In this document: piece after piece, positions 51,695-60,685 of the stretch
Position numbering within the stretch: the first letter of the stretch is position 1
Layout: every line of letters starts with the position of its first letter
From: Methanomassiliicoccales archaeon
Lineage (GTDB): Archaea; Thermoplasmatota; Thermoplasmata; Methanomassiliicoccales; UBA472
DNA: 64,000 bases
Assembly: GCA_036504055.1 (NCBI GenBank)
Contig: DASXVU010000016.1
Span: 1 to 64,000, forward strand
Direction: 5' to 3'
Notes under the pieces: generated by a model
The model's database searches: none
Seen by the model: the letters and a program-made list of their open reading frames with translations, nothing else
Told to the model about the DNA's origin: nothing
Translations under genes and position numbers: made by a program

Positions 51695-52693
51695 TTACAT
51701 AATCATGTTCAGCGGTTCGCCGCATTTTCCGCAATTTCCGTTCTTGTCCATTGCCACGATCTCAGTGTAGAACCCCAGGCGTCTGACCGCAAGAGAACCG
51801 CATTTCGGGCAAACGGTGTTCTCCCCGTCGGCCGCCGCCATGTTACCCAGATAGATGAACCTCAGGCCTGCCTCCACCGCTTCAGCGCGGGCCATATCCA
51901 TGGTCTTGATGGGGGTGGCGGGAACATCGTTCATCAGATAGTCGGGATGGAAACGGGAGAAATGGACCGGCATACTGGCATCGATCCCGGCCGCCCAGCG
52001 GCAGAAGTCCCTGATCTCCTCCATGGAGTCGTTCCTTCCGGTGATGATCAGGTATGTGAGCTCGACATGGATCCCCAGATCATGAGCCAGCTCCACCGTG
52101 TCCAGGACCGGCTGAAGACGGGCCTTGCATATCTTGCGATAGAACTCGTCCCGGAATCCCTTCACGTCGATGTTGGCGGCGTCGATGACCTCGGCCAGTT
52201 TCCTGACCGGCTCTTCGTTTACGAAACCGTTGGTCACGAAAACTGTGAACTGTCCGTTCGCCCTGCAGGCCTTCGAAGCGTCGTAGACGAATTCGTGCCA
52301 CATGGTTGGCTCGTTGTAGGTCCAGGCCACGCCTTCACAGGTGGATTTATGGCATAGTTCCGGAACATCGTCCGGCGTAAGGTCGCGGAGATGCACATCA
52401 GCGATCTTGGCCTGCGATATGGTGAAGTTCTGGCAATGGAGGCACCCAAGGTTGCAGCCCACGCTCCCGAACGACAGGACCTGTTTCCCTGGGTGGAAAT
52501 GGAACAGTGGCTTCTTCTCGACCGGATCGACCGCCATCGAGGACGCGCGGCCATAGCTCAAGGCGATCAGCTCGCCTTCCATGTTCTTCCTCACTCCGCA
52601 GATGCCGGTCTTGCCGTCCGCTATGCGGCATTCATGCGGGCATAGATGGCAGGCCACCTTGCCTTCGGCAGTGTCCCAGAACCTCGCCTTCAT
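51695..52693 (-). CDS. Radical SAM enzyme of the AmmeMemoRadiSam type
   Basis: A 332-residue radical SAM protein related to pyruvate formate-lyase activating enzymes. The SAM cluster motif GCNLGCLHCQN is at about residues 79-89. An N-terminal CHLCPHECRIADGKTGICGVR motif and a C-terminal rubredoxin-like pair (CPKCG...CGKCG) give two more metal sites. This architecture defines the AmmeMemoRadiSam radical SAM protein, usually linked to AMMECR1 and Memo homologs; neither is in view here. The start at 52693 is placed six bases behind the GGGGTGA that also ends thiL, so it is coupled to thiL. Confidence 0.86.
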   Translation of the reverse strand: MKARFWDTAEGKVACHLCPHECRIADGKTGICGVRKNMEGELIALSYGRASSMAVDPVEKKPLFHFHPGKQVLSFGSVGCNLGCLHCQNFTISQAKIADVHLRDLTPDDVPELCHKSTCEGVAWTYNEPTMWHEFVYDASKACRANGQFTVFVTNGFVNEEPVRKLAEVIDAANIDVKGFRDEFYRKICKARLQPVLDTVELAHDLGIHVELTYLIITGRNDSMEEIRDFCRWAAGIDASMPVHFSRFHPDYLMNDVPATPIKTMDMARAEAVEAGLRFIYLGNMAAADGENTVCPKCGSLAVRRLGFYTEIVAMDKNGNCGKCGEPLNMIM

Positions 52694-52698
52694 ACTTT

Positions 52699-53661
52699 TC
52701 ACCCCTTGAAATGTTCGAACCCCTTCTTCTCCAGGGGAAGCAGCTGTCCGCTCCTCTTGACGACGTTGGGCCCGTCCTTTCTGACCTCACCGACCACGGT
52801 GAAATCCTTATTCAGCATCTGGTGCAGTTCCTCGACCCGGTCACGTTCCACCGTGAACAGCAGCTGGTAGTCGCCACCGGAGTAAAGCACCATATCCTCC
52901 ACCGGCATCAGCTTGAGCTCGGAGATCTCATAGACATCGTTGGGGATGGGCAGGGAATCCCAGTTTAGCATGAAATTGACCCCGCTGGCCTTAGTAAGCT
53001 CATGGATGGAAGAGGCCAGACCGTCAGATGTGTCCATGCAGGACGTGACGAAGCCTGAGGCGGAGAGCAAGGCTGCCTCCTTTACCCTGGGGATCGGCTC
53101 CAGAAGGGCCTTCCTCGCCCTGGGATGTTTGTTTTCCAGCGTGAGGTCCTCGAAACCGGCACCCGCCAGTCCGGCGGTGCCGGTCATTGCAAGCAGGTCT
53201 CCGGCCTTCGCTCCACTACGAAGAAGTATGCCGTCCTTGCGCACCGTTCCCACTGCCGTCCCGGCCAAGGCCATCTCATAGCATTCCTTGGTATCTCCTC
53301 CGACATAGTCGGAGGCCACCATCTCTGAGCATTCCTTGATGCCCCTTGCCACATCCTTGACATAGGAGATGTCGGTCTCCTTCGGGAATCCCATGGAGAC
53401 CACGAAGCAGAGGGGAATGGCACCCATGGCCGCTATGTCGCTATAGTTGACCGCAGCCACTGTCCATCCTACCTGCCTGGGGGTCATGATGTCCGGTACA
53501 TGGGTGTGCTTGGCGATCATGTCCGTCGTGATCACCAGATAGCGGTCTCCCAGATCGATCGCCGCAGCATCATCCCCCGGACCGATCACGCCGCAATTGC
53601 CGGCCAATTTGATCAGGTCATCGACGGCGGCTTTCTCTCCCATATCCATCAATCGGCTCAT
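52699..53661 (-). CDS. thiL: Thiamine-monophosphate kinase
   Basis: ATP-dependent phosphorylation of thiamine monophosphate to the pyrophosphate cofactor. The 320-residue protein has GPGDDAAAIDLGDRYLVITTDM, VAAVNYSDIAAMGAIP, GGDTKECYEMAL and CMDTSDGLASSIHEL, the Mg-ATP-binding motifs of ThiL. Its product is used by the ThDP enzymes encoded at 26-30 kb. The downstream radical SAM gene starts within the overlap region, so the two share an mRNA. Confidence 0.93.
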   Translation of the reverse strand: MSRLMDMGEKAAVDDLIKLAGNCGVIGPGDDAAAIDLGDRYLVITTDMIAKHTHVPDIMTPRQVGWTVAAVNYSDIAAMGAIPLCFVVSMGFPKETDISYVKDVARGIKECSEMVASDYVGGDTKECYEMALAGTAVGTVRKDGILLRSGAKAGDLLAMTGTAGLAGAGFEDLTLENKHPRARKALLEPIPRVKEAALLSASGFVTSCMDTSDGLASSIHELTKASGVNFMLNWDSLPIPNDVYEISELKLMPVEDMVLYSGGDYQLLFTVERDRVEELHQMLNKDFTVVGEVRKDGPNVVKRSGQLLPLEKKGFEHFKG

Positions 53662-53763
53662 CGCTATGTCACGGTAGGAGGGTGGATAAAATGATTGCCA
53701 CGCTCTTCTGACGGTAAATGTGCCAATCTTTTAGAACCCGAGGGTCATTAGAGGCCAGCGCAC

Positions 53764-55011
53764 ATGAGAATCGAAGTACCATATGGCAAGGAAGGCCATC
53801 AATCCCTGACCATTCCGGAAGCCAATTACCTTGGGACCTTGAGGCCCAACGAGCTCCCCCACTCGGATGAACAGTGGGAACTGGACCGGGCTCTCCAGAA
53901 CCCGATCTCATCGGATCGGATAGAGGATTTCCTGAGAGGGGGCAAAGATATCGTCTTCATCGTCAACGATGGGACGCGTCCGACCCCCACCGCGTCGGTG
54001 CTCCGGGCATTATCGAAGAGGATCGACCTCAAGGGCGTCCGATTCCTGATCGCCACAGGCATCCACCGGGAACCGACCGAGGACGAGTACCGCATGATAT
54101 TCGGGGAACTGTACGATTCGTTGAAGGACCAGATCCATTCACACGATTCACGTAAGGATCCGATGGTCCTGTTGGGTCATTCCAAGAACGGGACCGAGAT
54201 GTCGGTCAATGAGATCGCCGTGAACGCCGACCGACTGGTCATCATCACCAGCGTGGAACCGCACTACTTCGCCGGCTATACCGGCGGACGCAAATCGTTC
54301 CTGCCTGGCGTAGCTTCCTACAGAACCATAGAGCAGAACCACAAATTGGCCATGGGTTCCGAAGCCCAGGCCATCGCGCTGGCCGGCAACCCGGTCCACG
54401 AGGACATGATGGACGCTCTGCAGATGGTCAAAGGGAAGAAGATCTTCTCCATACAGGCGGTGTTGGACCGGCACCAGCACGTGTATCGGGTGGCGGCCGG
54501 GGACCTGAACCTGTCCTTTGACCAGGCTGTCAAGTGGGCCAACGATGTCTTTTCCGTCGAGATCGGGGAGAAGGCGGACGTGGTGGTGAGCGTCGCCCAA
54601 TATCCCATGGATATCGACCTGTACCAATCCCAGAAAGCGCTGGACAACGGGAAGTGGGCGCTCAAGGAGGGCGGAACACTGATCCTCGTATCTAAGTGCC
54701 GCAAAGGGGTAGGTGACGAGGTGTTCTGCAACCAACTGTCACTTTCCACCGACCCGTTCCAAATACTGAAGAATCTGACCCAGGAATACAAGCTTGGTTA
54801 CCATAAGGCGGCCAAGGTGGCCGAGATCATGACCTGGGCCAAGATATCCGCGGTAACCGACCTGGACCCGGCGTTGATCAGAAGGATCAACATGATGCCC
54901 TTCAAAGAAGTCCAATCGGCAGTGGACCAGGCAATAGAGAACGGTCCGGAATCAAAGGTGATGGTCATCCTGGACGGAAGCGTCTTGGTACCGAGGCTGG
55001 TGCAGCAATGA
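53764..55011 (+). CDS. LarA-like nickel-pincer racemase family protein
   Basis: A 415-residue member of the LarA (lactate racemase/2-hydroxyacid racemase) family, whose enzymes use a nickel pincer nucleotide. The motifs NDGTRPTP, ATGIHREPT (catalytic-type His), HDSRKDP and EPHYFAGYTGGRKSFLPGVASY, with the cofactor-linked Lys of GGRKS, are present. The cofactor-making LarB, LarC and LarE genes are not in the window. The next gene is an HdrD/GlcF-like Fe-S protein that overlaps by four bases, suggesting use of a 2-hydroxyacid in respiration or redox metabolism. A TATA-like ATCTTTTAGAAC at about 53728 fits a nearly leaderless start. Substrate unknown. Confidence 0.85.
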   Translation: MRIEVPYGKEGHQSLTIPEANYLGTLRPNELPHSDEQWELDRALQNPISSDRIEDFLRGGKDIVFIVNDGTRPTPTASVLRALSKRIDLKGVRFLIATGIHREPTEDEYRMIFGELYDSLKDQIHSHDSRKDPMVLLGHSKNGTEMSVNEIAVNADRLVIITSVEPHYFAGYTGGRKSFLPGVASYRTIEQNHKLAMGSEAQAIALAGNPVHEDMMDALQMVKGKKIFSIQAVLDRHQHVYRVAAGDLNLSFDQAVKWANDVFSVEIGEKADVVVSVAQYPMDIDLYQSQKALDNGKWALKEGGTLILVSKCRKGVGDEVFCNQLSLSTDPFQILKNLTQEYKLGYHKAAKVAEIMTWAKISAVTDLDPALIRRINMMPFKEVQSAVDQAIENGPESKVMVILDGSVLVPRLVQQ

Positions 55012-56117
55012 GCGATTTCATCGAGGCCGAGAATCTGAAGGAAGCCAAGAAGACGATGATGACCTGCACCTACTGTGGGTTCTGTAAATCGGTCTGCCCG
55101 GTCTTCGAAGGGATCGGATGGGACCCAAGCGTGGCCCGCGGCCGGATGATCCTTTCCTACGGTCTGCTGCAGAAGGACATCCCGGCGGACGAATCGGTGA
55201 TCGAGAATCTGTACCAGTGCACCACCTGCAAGGACTGCGAGAGGCGGTGTCCATCCAACATCGAGGTGGTGGACGTGGTGGAGCGGGCCAGAAAGGACCT
55301 GGTCGCGGCCGGGAAGATGATGCCCAAGCACCGCGCCGTGGTGGACAATGTGCTCAAGCATGGCAACCCCTTCGGGGAGAAGGCCAGCGTGCCGAAGACC
55401 TTGGGTAGGGAGCCGAAGAGCTCAGAGCTGGGATATTTCGTCGGATGCACCGCCGCTTACCGCAACAAGAGCACATCGGCGGCGACACTATCGATACTGG
55501 ATAAGATCGGCGAGGATTTCACCGTGATCGACGAGATCTGTTGCGGAAGCGTCCTCCAGCGCGTTGGTGTCGACGACGAAACAGTCGAGACCATCATGGA
55601 AAAGAACGTTCGAGCCATGTCCGACCTGGGAGTGGACGAGGTGGTCCTTTCCTGTGCCGGCTGTTACCGCATGTTCAAGGAGGAGTATCCAAAGCACGTA
55701 AAGGTGCCCTTCAAGGTGAAACATATCTCAGAACATCTGGCCGAGCGTGACCTCAAGCTGCGCCCCTACAAGGCGGTGATAACCTATCACGACCCATGCC
55801 ATCTCGGGAGGCACAGCGGTGTCTATGAGGCGCCCCGGGAGGTGCTACGCAAGATACCGGGGACAGAACTGAGGGAGATGCCGAGGAACCGCTCGACCGC
55901 ACGTTGCTGCGGTGGCGGCGGAGGGGTGCGTTCAGCTTATCCAGATCTTTCGTCGAAGATCGCCGCCAAGCGGGTGGACGAAGCGCAGTTCGCCGACCTG
56001 CTGGTCACCACGTGCCCGTTCTGTGTGAACAACCTCAACGTAGGAAAGCAGACGAGCGGGTCAAAGGTAGAGATTATCGACCTGGTGGAACTAGTCGACT
56101 CGTTGATGGAGGAATAA
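55008..56117 (+). CDS. HdrD/GlpC-like Fe-S protein with two CCG domains
   Basis: A 369-residue redox protein. Two [4Fe-4S] ferredoxin motifs lie near the N-terminus (CTYCGFCKSVCP, about 20-31, and CTTCKDCERRCP, about 69-80). Two CCG domains follow: the first with ICCGSVLQRVG and SCAGCYRMFKEEYP, the second with HDPCHLGRHSGVY, RCCGGGGGVR and TTCPFCVNNL. This is the HdrD / glycolate oxidase GlcF / lactate LutA family that moves electrons to quinone, methanophenazine or disulfides. With LarA upstream and no flavoprotein subunit beside it, the electron donor is unclear. The start ATG overlaps the LarA stop (ATGA). Confidence 0.88.
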   Translation: MSDFIEAENLKEAKKTMMTCTYCGFCKSVCPVFEGIGWDPSVARGRMILSYGLLQKDIPADESVIENLYQCTTCKDCERRCPSNIEVVDVVERARKDLVAAGKMMPKHRAVVDNVLKHGNPFGEKASVPKTLGREPKSSELGYFVGCTAAYRNKSTSAATLSILDKIGEDFTVIDEICCGSVLQRVGVDDETVETIMEKNVRAMSDLGVDEVVLSCAGCYRMFKEEYPKHVKVPFKVKHISEHLAERDLKLRPYKAVITYHDPCHLGRHSGVYEAPREVLRKIPGTELREMPRNRSTARCCGGGGGVRSAYPDLSSKIAAKRVDEAQFADLLVTTCPFCVNNLNVGKQTSGSKVEIIDLVELVDSLMEE

Positions 56118-56118
56118 G

Positions 56119-57291
56119 ATGGCTAGAGTCCGTACATATGCGACCTATGACGAGGCGGTTTCGGAGTGGCGAAGGAATGGGATTCCGGAAGAATATATCG
56201 ATCGGAAACGGCTCTTCGGCCGCACCATCGTGTTCCGGGATGACCTCCGCATTGACGACGCCGAGAGGCTGGTGGGATTGGTCAGGTCAGCCGGAGAGGA
56301 TGCCTTCCTCTGCCGAAAGGCAAAGGTACCGCGGGTAATGGTGTCCTGCAAGCCGTCGTTCTTCGACCAGGTATCGGTCAACGAGGGCGACCTTGGGACT
56401 TTGGGCAGACCCCTGGCTGAGGCGTTCCGCAACTTCCATTCAGATTATGTGCAACCCCTGAGGTTACGAAGGAGAGAGCTTCGCTTCGATCGGACCCTGG
56501 TCATGGGCATTCTGAACACCACTCCCGATTCCTTCTCGGACGGCGGAAAGCATCGCTCCGCGGATCAGGCGATCGAACACGGGTTGGGGATGGTGGACCA
56601 AGGTGCGGACATCATCGACATCGGAGGCGAGTCGACCAGGCCTGGAGCGGCGCCTGTCAGTGCCGAAGAGGAGCTGGCAAGGGTCCTTCCTGTTATCAAG
56701 GGACTGGCCCCTTCCGTTGGCATACCGATCTCCATCGACACCAGGCATGCCGAGGTTGCCCGTAGGGCGGTCGAACTGGGAGCGGATATAGTCAACGACG
56801 TCTCAGGTCTCCGCGGAACCGCCATGATCTCTGTCCTTAAAGATACCGGAGCGGCGGCCATCGTAATGCACATGCGGGGCGAGCCGGGTGACATGCAATC
56901 GAATACTGTCTATGATGATGTCGTTGGCGACATAGGGACAATCCTGGCCTCCAAGGTTGAAGAGGCGGCGGGAATGGGAGTCGACCCTTCCCGCCTTGCG
57001 ATAGATCCCGGTATCGGTTTCGGCAAGGATGTGAAAGGCAACCTGGACATCATCCGCCGGCTGCGCGAGTTCCGCAGCTATGGCCGTCCCATATTGTTAG
57101 GCGTGTCACGAAAGGGATTCATAGGCAAGATCGTGGGAGGAAACCCCGATGAACGCCTCACAGGCTCACTGATCTCCGCCACCGCTGCGATCATGAACGG
57201 AGCCAACATCATACGGGCGCACGATGTCGCGGAAACGGTGAAGGCAGCAAGGATGGCCGACGCCATCCGGCTGCCTAACTACAAAGGTTAG
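56119..57291 (+). CDS. folP: Dihydropteroate synthase with an N-terminal extension
   Basis: Joins pterin diphosphate to p-aminobenzoate-type substrates in folate or methanopterin synthesis. The C-terminal 270 residues show the DHPS motifs VMGILNTTPDSFSDGGKH, DIIDIGGESTRPGA, ISIDTRHAEVA, DIVNDVSGLRG, IAIDPGIGFGKD and LGVSRKGFIGKI. About 120 N-terminal residues (RTYATYDEAVSEWRRNG... to about residue 120) precede them and do not match DHPS; similar extended DHPS proteins occur in methanogens. It starts two bases after the HdrD-like stop, making it part of the same operon. Whether it makes folate or tetrahydromethanopterin precursors is not decided by the sequence. Confidence 0.9.
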   Translation: MARVRTYATYDEAVSEWRRNGIPEEYIDRKRLFGRTIVFRDDLRIDDAERLVGLVRSAGEDAFLCRKAKVPRVMVSCKPSFFDQVSVNEGDLGTLGRPLAEAFRNFHSDYVQPLRLRRRELRFDRTLVMGILNTTPDSFSDGGKHRSADQAIEHGLGMVDQGADIIDIGGESTRPGAAPVSAEEELARVLPVIKGLAPSVGIPISIDTRHAEVARRAVELGADIVNDVSGLRGTAMISVLKDTGAAAIVMHMRGEPGDMQSNTVYDDVVGDIGTILASKVEEAAGMGVDPSRLAIDPGIGFGKDVKGNLDIIRRLREFRSYGRPILLGVSRKGFIGKIVGGNPDERLTGSLISATAAIMNGANIIRAHDVAETVKAARMADAIRLPNYKG

Positions 57292-57292
57292 T

Positions 57293-57496
57293 TCATCCAC
57301 CGAGCACGTAGACCGTGAGCGATATCAGCACCACGATAACGATGGCCGCGATGTAGAAATAGTTCATCCGCCGGGCCTCCTTCTTGACCTTGGAACGGTA
57401 ATCGTCCCGGCACTTGTCGGAACAGAACTCCTCGCCCACTGGAATGGGCTCATCGCACATGATGCAGTGGGTATGGTCGGGCAGGATGTCGGTCAT
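57293..57496 (-). CDS. Small zinc-ribbon membrane protein (DUF2116-like)
   Basis: A 67-residue protein with one zinc knuckle pair, CIMCDEPIPVGEEFCSDKC (about 11-29), and a C-terminal hydrophobic helix YFYIAAIVIVVLISLTVYVL. This plan matches the archaeal DUF2116 zinc-ribbon family, whose role is unknown. It is convergent with folP and the two stops are two bases apart. A single membrane anchor with the zinc site in the cytoplasm is predicted. Confidence 0.8.
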   Translation of the reverse strand: MTDILPDHTHCIMCDEPIPVGEEFCSDKCRDDYRSKVKKEARRMNYFYIAAIVIVVLISLTVYVLGG

Positions 57497-57525
57497 GTTC
57501 GGTGTCTCCCATGCTCACCGGGGAC

Positions 57526-58116
57526 TTAATGTTTGCTGGGAATGAGCACCGAGGCGACGGACGAAGCCACCACTACCTTCAATGCGTCAATGACCACGAA
57601 CGGGAGGAATCCCAAAGCGAAAGCGGTCAGCAGGTCCGTATGCATGATCAGGCCGATCTGGAGCGACCCTAGGCTCAAGATGATCGCATCTGCCACCATC
57701 AATGACAGCAATATTTGGCCATGGCTCATTCCGTTCCGCCGTTCCACCACTTCTCCCAGGAAGAACGAGGCCGCCAGGAACCCGAACAGGTATCCGCCGG
57801 TGATCCCTGACAACGCCGCAAACCCCACCATGCCGGTGAACCAACCGAACGTGCCCGCCATTCCGATGAACATGAGTTGGCTTATCAACCCGTAGCGGCC
57901 GATCACGACCGCTGCCAGCAGAACGACCAGCACCTGACCGGTGAAGGGGACTGGAGTAAATGGCAAAAAGAAGCGTATCTGAGCTGCCAAAGCGGTCAGG
58001 ACCGCAAAGAAGAACGCTGCGCCCAACTTCTCCATCACTGTCGCTTCGTTGCGCCAAAGGTATAGCGATCCGCCGATGTGATCCCGGAACTGACCATAGG
58101 CAATTGCGCTGTTCAT
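57526..58116 (-). CDS. bioY: BioY biotin transporter S-component
   Basis: Membrane substrate-capture protein for biotin, working alone or with an ECF energising module (EcfA/T, not in view). The 196-residue protein has about six hydrophobic segments, the TPVPFTGQVLVVLLAA motif near residue 50, and MFIGMAGTFGWFTGMVG and GGYLFGFLAASF stretches typical of BioY. An ATG at 58116 is used; the internal ATG (MEKLGAAFF) would remove a 28-residue soluble extension. An AT-rich TATA-like ATAACTTTTATC lies just upstream on the minus strand. The organism probably takes up biotin. Confidence 0.88.
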   Translation of the reverse strand: MNSAIAYGQFRDHIGGSLYLWRNEATVMEKLGAAFFFAVLTALAAQIRFFLPFTPVPFTGQVLVVLLAAVVIGRYGLISQLMFIGMAGTFGWFTGMVGFAALSGITGGYLFGFLAASFFLGEVVERRNGMSHGQILLSLMVADAIILSLGSLQIGLIMHTDLLTAFALGFLPFVVIDALKVVVASSVASVLIPSKH

Positions 58117-58295
58117 CAAAACGCTCTAATGGAGTGCCGCCTGATAAAAGTTATCATGTAGCAACATCCAGCAGCCTTGATTTTAGTCATAAAGTAATGG
58201 ATAATTCTTGCAAAGTTTTATAGTGGACAAGCAGTTGAACGGCATCGACGGGATTCTATTTCAGGGCGGCTCCGTACGATCTTGGTGGCAACGAT
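58117..58295. promoter_or_regulatory. Divergent promoter region (bioY / CooF-like ferredoxin)
   Basis: About 180 bases without a gene. Minus-strand TATA-like ATAACTTTTATCAGG (about 58140-58156) serves bioY; plus-strand AGTTTTATAGT (about 58213-58223) serves the ferredoxin operon, giving a leader of about 50 bases that ends with GGTGG before ATG 58296. I looked for a BirA-type operator and did not see one. Confidence 0.45.
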
Positions 58296-58796
58296 ATGAG
58301 AAGGGTGTTGGTTCGCTCGGAAATCTGTGTAGGATGCAGGTCATGCGAGATCGCCTGCATGAACCACCATATGACCGATATCGAATTCGACCCCAGTTCC
58401 AGGCCATTGGCGGTCCCCCGGGTGAAGGTAGAATCAGGATTGCTGGACCGGGCCCCCTTCCAGGCAGATGAGCACGATGGCAATGGTTCCAGAGGGAATC
58501 TGCGCAAGACGTTCGTTATCCTGTGCCAGCACTGCGATGAGCCGGAATGTGTCGGGGCCTGCATCGCAGGTGCCCTGACCAAGGATCCAGATGGGGCCGT
58601 GCGGCATCACCCGGAGCTTTGCGTCGGTTGCCTTATGTGTATCATGGCCTGTCCCTATGAGGCGATGCGCCGCGACCCGGTGGGCAAGACGGTGGTCAAA
58701 TGCGACCTATGCGGAGGCAAGGAAATTCCATCCTGTATCGAGGCCTGCAAGGTCGGGGCGCTTTACCTCGAAACGGAGACCGACGGAGGCAGCTGA
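58296..58796 (+). CDS. CooF/HycB-like four-cluster ferredoxin
   Basis: A 166-residue iron-sulfur electron carrier of the CooF/HycB/DMSO-reductase-beta type. Four cysteine groups are seen: CVGCRSCEIAC (11-21), CQHCDEPECVGAC (about 78-90), CVGCLMCIMACP (about 109-120) and CDLCGG...CIEACKVGAL (about 134-152). It would pass electrons between a catalytic partner and the flavoprotein encoded next, whose start lies two bases past this stop. No CODH, formate dehydrogenase or hydrogenase gene is adjacent. Confidence 0.88.
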   Translation: MRRVLVRSEICVGCRSCEIACMNHHMTDIEFDPSSRPLAVPRVKVESGLLDRAPFQADEHDGNGSRGNLRKTFVILCQHCDEPECVGACIAGALTKDPDGAVRHHPELCVGCLMCIMACPYEAMRRDPVGKTVVKCDLCGGKEIPSCIEACKVGALYLETETDGGS

Positions 58797-58797
58797 A

Positions 58798-60060
58798 ATG
58801 CGTTCCTACCGATACATCATCATTGGGAATAGCGCCGCTGGCATAGCGACCGTGGAAGGCATCCGCAAACGAGATCGCGAGGGTTCGATCGCGATCATTT
58901 CACAGGAAGATGGAGGCATATACTCCAGACCCATGCTCTCCCATTATCTTTCCGGAAAGATACCAGAGGAAAAGCTGAACTTCAGGCAGGAGGACTTCTA
59001 CACCCGGAACGGGGCCGAGACCTTCCTGGGAAGATGCTTGATCAAGGTGGACCCGGTCAAGAACCGAGCGATCCTGACGGACGGAGAGGAGTTAACGTTC
59101 GAAAAGGTGATGATCGCTGCCGGGGCGCACGCGAAACGACATGAGATGCCCGGCGGCACTCTCAAGAATGTGTTCACGCTGCACAATCGGAAGGACGCAA
59201 AGGAGATAGGGGCGGCGGCGGCCCCTGGCATGCGGGCCGTCGTCCTAGGGGGTGGGCCGGTCGGGATGGGTGCCATACAGGCGTTGAGGACCAGGGGTCT
59301 GGACGTGACGATAATCATATCGTCCGGAAGACTGATGTCGCAGTTGCTGGACGATGAGGGTTCAGAGATCGTCAGGGAAAGGATCGAGAGGAACGGCATC
59401 AAGGTCCAATTCAACTCGACCGCCGTGGAGATACTGGGAAAGGACAGGGTCACCGGATTGCGGTTGGATGATGGAAGCGAGGTCCCCAGCGATCTCGTCG
59501 TGTTCTGCAAAGGGGTCGTTCCGAACATAGGATTGGTCAAGGGCACCGACATCGATGTCCGTCAGGGCATAGTGGTAAACAGCAGGATGTGCACCAACAT
59601 CCCGAACGTCTATGCTGCTGGCGACGTTGCCGAAGCCCTGGACATCCTTTCAGGCGGATGGAGCAGTCATTCGATCTGGCCCAACGCCACCGAACAGGGG
59701 CGCATCGCGGGCGAGAACATGGCCGGAGGGGAGGTCGACTACCCGGGGGCCATTGCCATGAACTCTGTGAACGTGTTCGGCCTGCCAATGATGGTGATGG
59801 GATCGGTCCGTCCCAAGGATAGGGATGGGGTCTCATTCATGCGCAGCGGGAGCGGTGAGCAGTACAAATGCATCACGTTGAAGGGCGACCGCATCATCGG
59901 CACCCTGCTTGTCGGCAAGGTGAGCAATGCGGGCATATACTCGATGCTGATCAAACGAAAAATGGACATCTCAAAGGTGAGAGGCATCCTTCTTTCGGAC
60001 GATTTCGACCGGGGCAAATTGATAGACCAGGGCGTCATCGACGAGAACGACGCCATCTGA
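58798..60060 (+). CDS. NAD(P)/FAD-dependent oxidoreductase
   Basis: A 420-residue flavoprotein of the class that includes NADH oxidases, rubredoxin reductases and nitrite reductase FAD domains. It has an N-terminal FAD motif YIIIGNSAAGIATVEGI, a central NAD(P) motif RAVVLGGGPVGMGAIQAL (about residue 145), and the C-terminal FAD signature PNVYAAGDVAEALDI. It has no redox-active CxxC. ATG 58798 sits right behind the ferredoxin stop, and the two likely form an NAD(P)H:ferredoxin-type couple, as in CODH-linked CooF/FNOR pairs. The redox partner here is unknown. Confidence 0.88.
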   Translation: MRSYRYIIIGNSAAGIATVEGIRKRDREGSIAIISQEDGGIYSRPMLSHYLSGKIPEEKLNFRQEDFYTRNGAETFLGRCLIKVDPVKNRAILTDGEELTFEKVMIAAGAHAKRHEMPGGTLKNVFTLHNRKDAKEIGAAAAPGMRAVVLGGGPVGMGAIQALRTRGLDVTIIISSGRLMSQLLDDEGSEIVRERIERNGIKVQFNSTAVEILGKDRVTGLRLDDGSEVPSDLVVFCKGVVPNIGLVKGTDIDVRQGIVVNSRMCTNIPNVYAAGDVAEALDILSGGWSSHSIWPNATEQGRIAGENMAGGEVDYPGAIAMNSVNVFGLPMMVMGSVRPKDRDGVSFMRSGSGEQYKCITLKGDRIIGTLLVGKVSNAGIYSMLIKRKMDISKVRGILLSDDFDRGKLIDQGVIDENDAI

Positions 60061-60242
60061 CGTTATTGCTCAATCCCTTCATCCACTGAATATCAACATC
60101 GCCGATATGCGGACCCTTGAAAATCCTCTACCAGAATATCACCAATATTTTTATGCAACGCATCCAATGTATAGACCAATAGAGGTCATCCAGTAAATCG
60201 GCTACAGAAATATTGAATAACACCTGCACATACTTCAGGTGT

Positions 60243-60656
60243 ATGTGGAAGGTTTTCGGGGTCGCCACCAATCTGGTGGCAGTGGGGGATGTCTGGCAGT
60301 CACAACTGGACAAGCTAGCCGGAAGGAAGAAGGACAAGGAAAGGTTCCTTGATCTGAACCATAAGGCAGAGGTCAGCCATGCGTTCGACACGATCAGGGA
60401 GGTGCACATCTTCTATGCCAAGTTCCCGGAGGACACGCTCATGGAAGACCTCAAGTTCTACGAGCATTTCGTGCTGAGGATCACCAAGGCGGCCAAGGAC
60501 CCGACCATCGAGTTCCAGGGAGTGCCCCAGAAGTTCATGGTCGTGATCAGCGCCGAGACCGAGCTGAACGAGTATATGGTCCGTCAGGAGACCAGGGAAG
60601 AGCGCAACCAGGCCAGGGAAGAGATGCTGAAAAAGGAGGAGCAGGCGTACAAGTAG
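60243..60656 (+). CDS. Uncharacterised protein with C-terminal coiled coil
   Basis: A 137-residue protein. It starts MWKVFGVATNLVAVGDVW, has a central helical/strand region (FDTIREVHIFYAKFPEDTLME, FQGVPQKFMVVISAETEL), and ends in a charged helix (RQETREERNQAREEMLKKEEQ) likely to form a coiled coil. A TTG start at 60213 would add ten residues. I do not recognise a family. It is convergent with trpD and has a 182-base upstream gap with AT-rich promoter-like sequence. Confidence 0.55.
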   Translation: MWKVFGVATNLVAVGDVWQSQLDKLAGRKKDKERFLDLNHKAEVSHAFDTIREVHIFYAKFPEDTLMEDLKFYEHFVLRITKAAKDPTIEFQGVPQKFMVVISAETELNEYMVRQETREERNQAREEMLKKEEQAYK

Positions 60657-60685
60657 GCCTCGACGCCCGCTCAGGTTTTCGTTTT

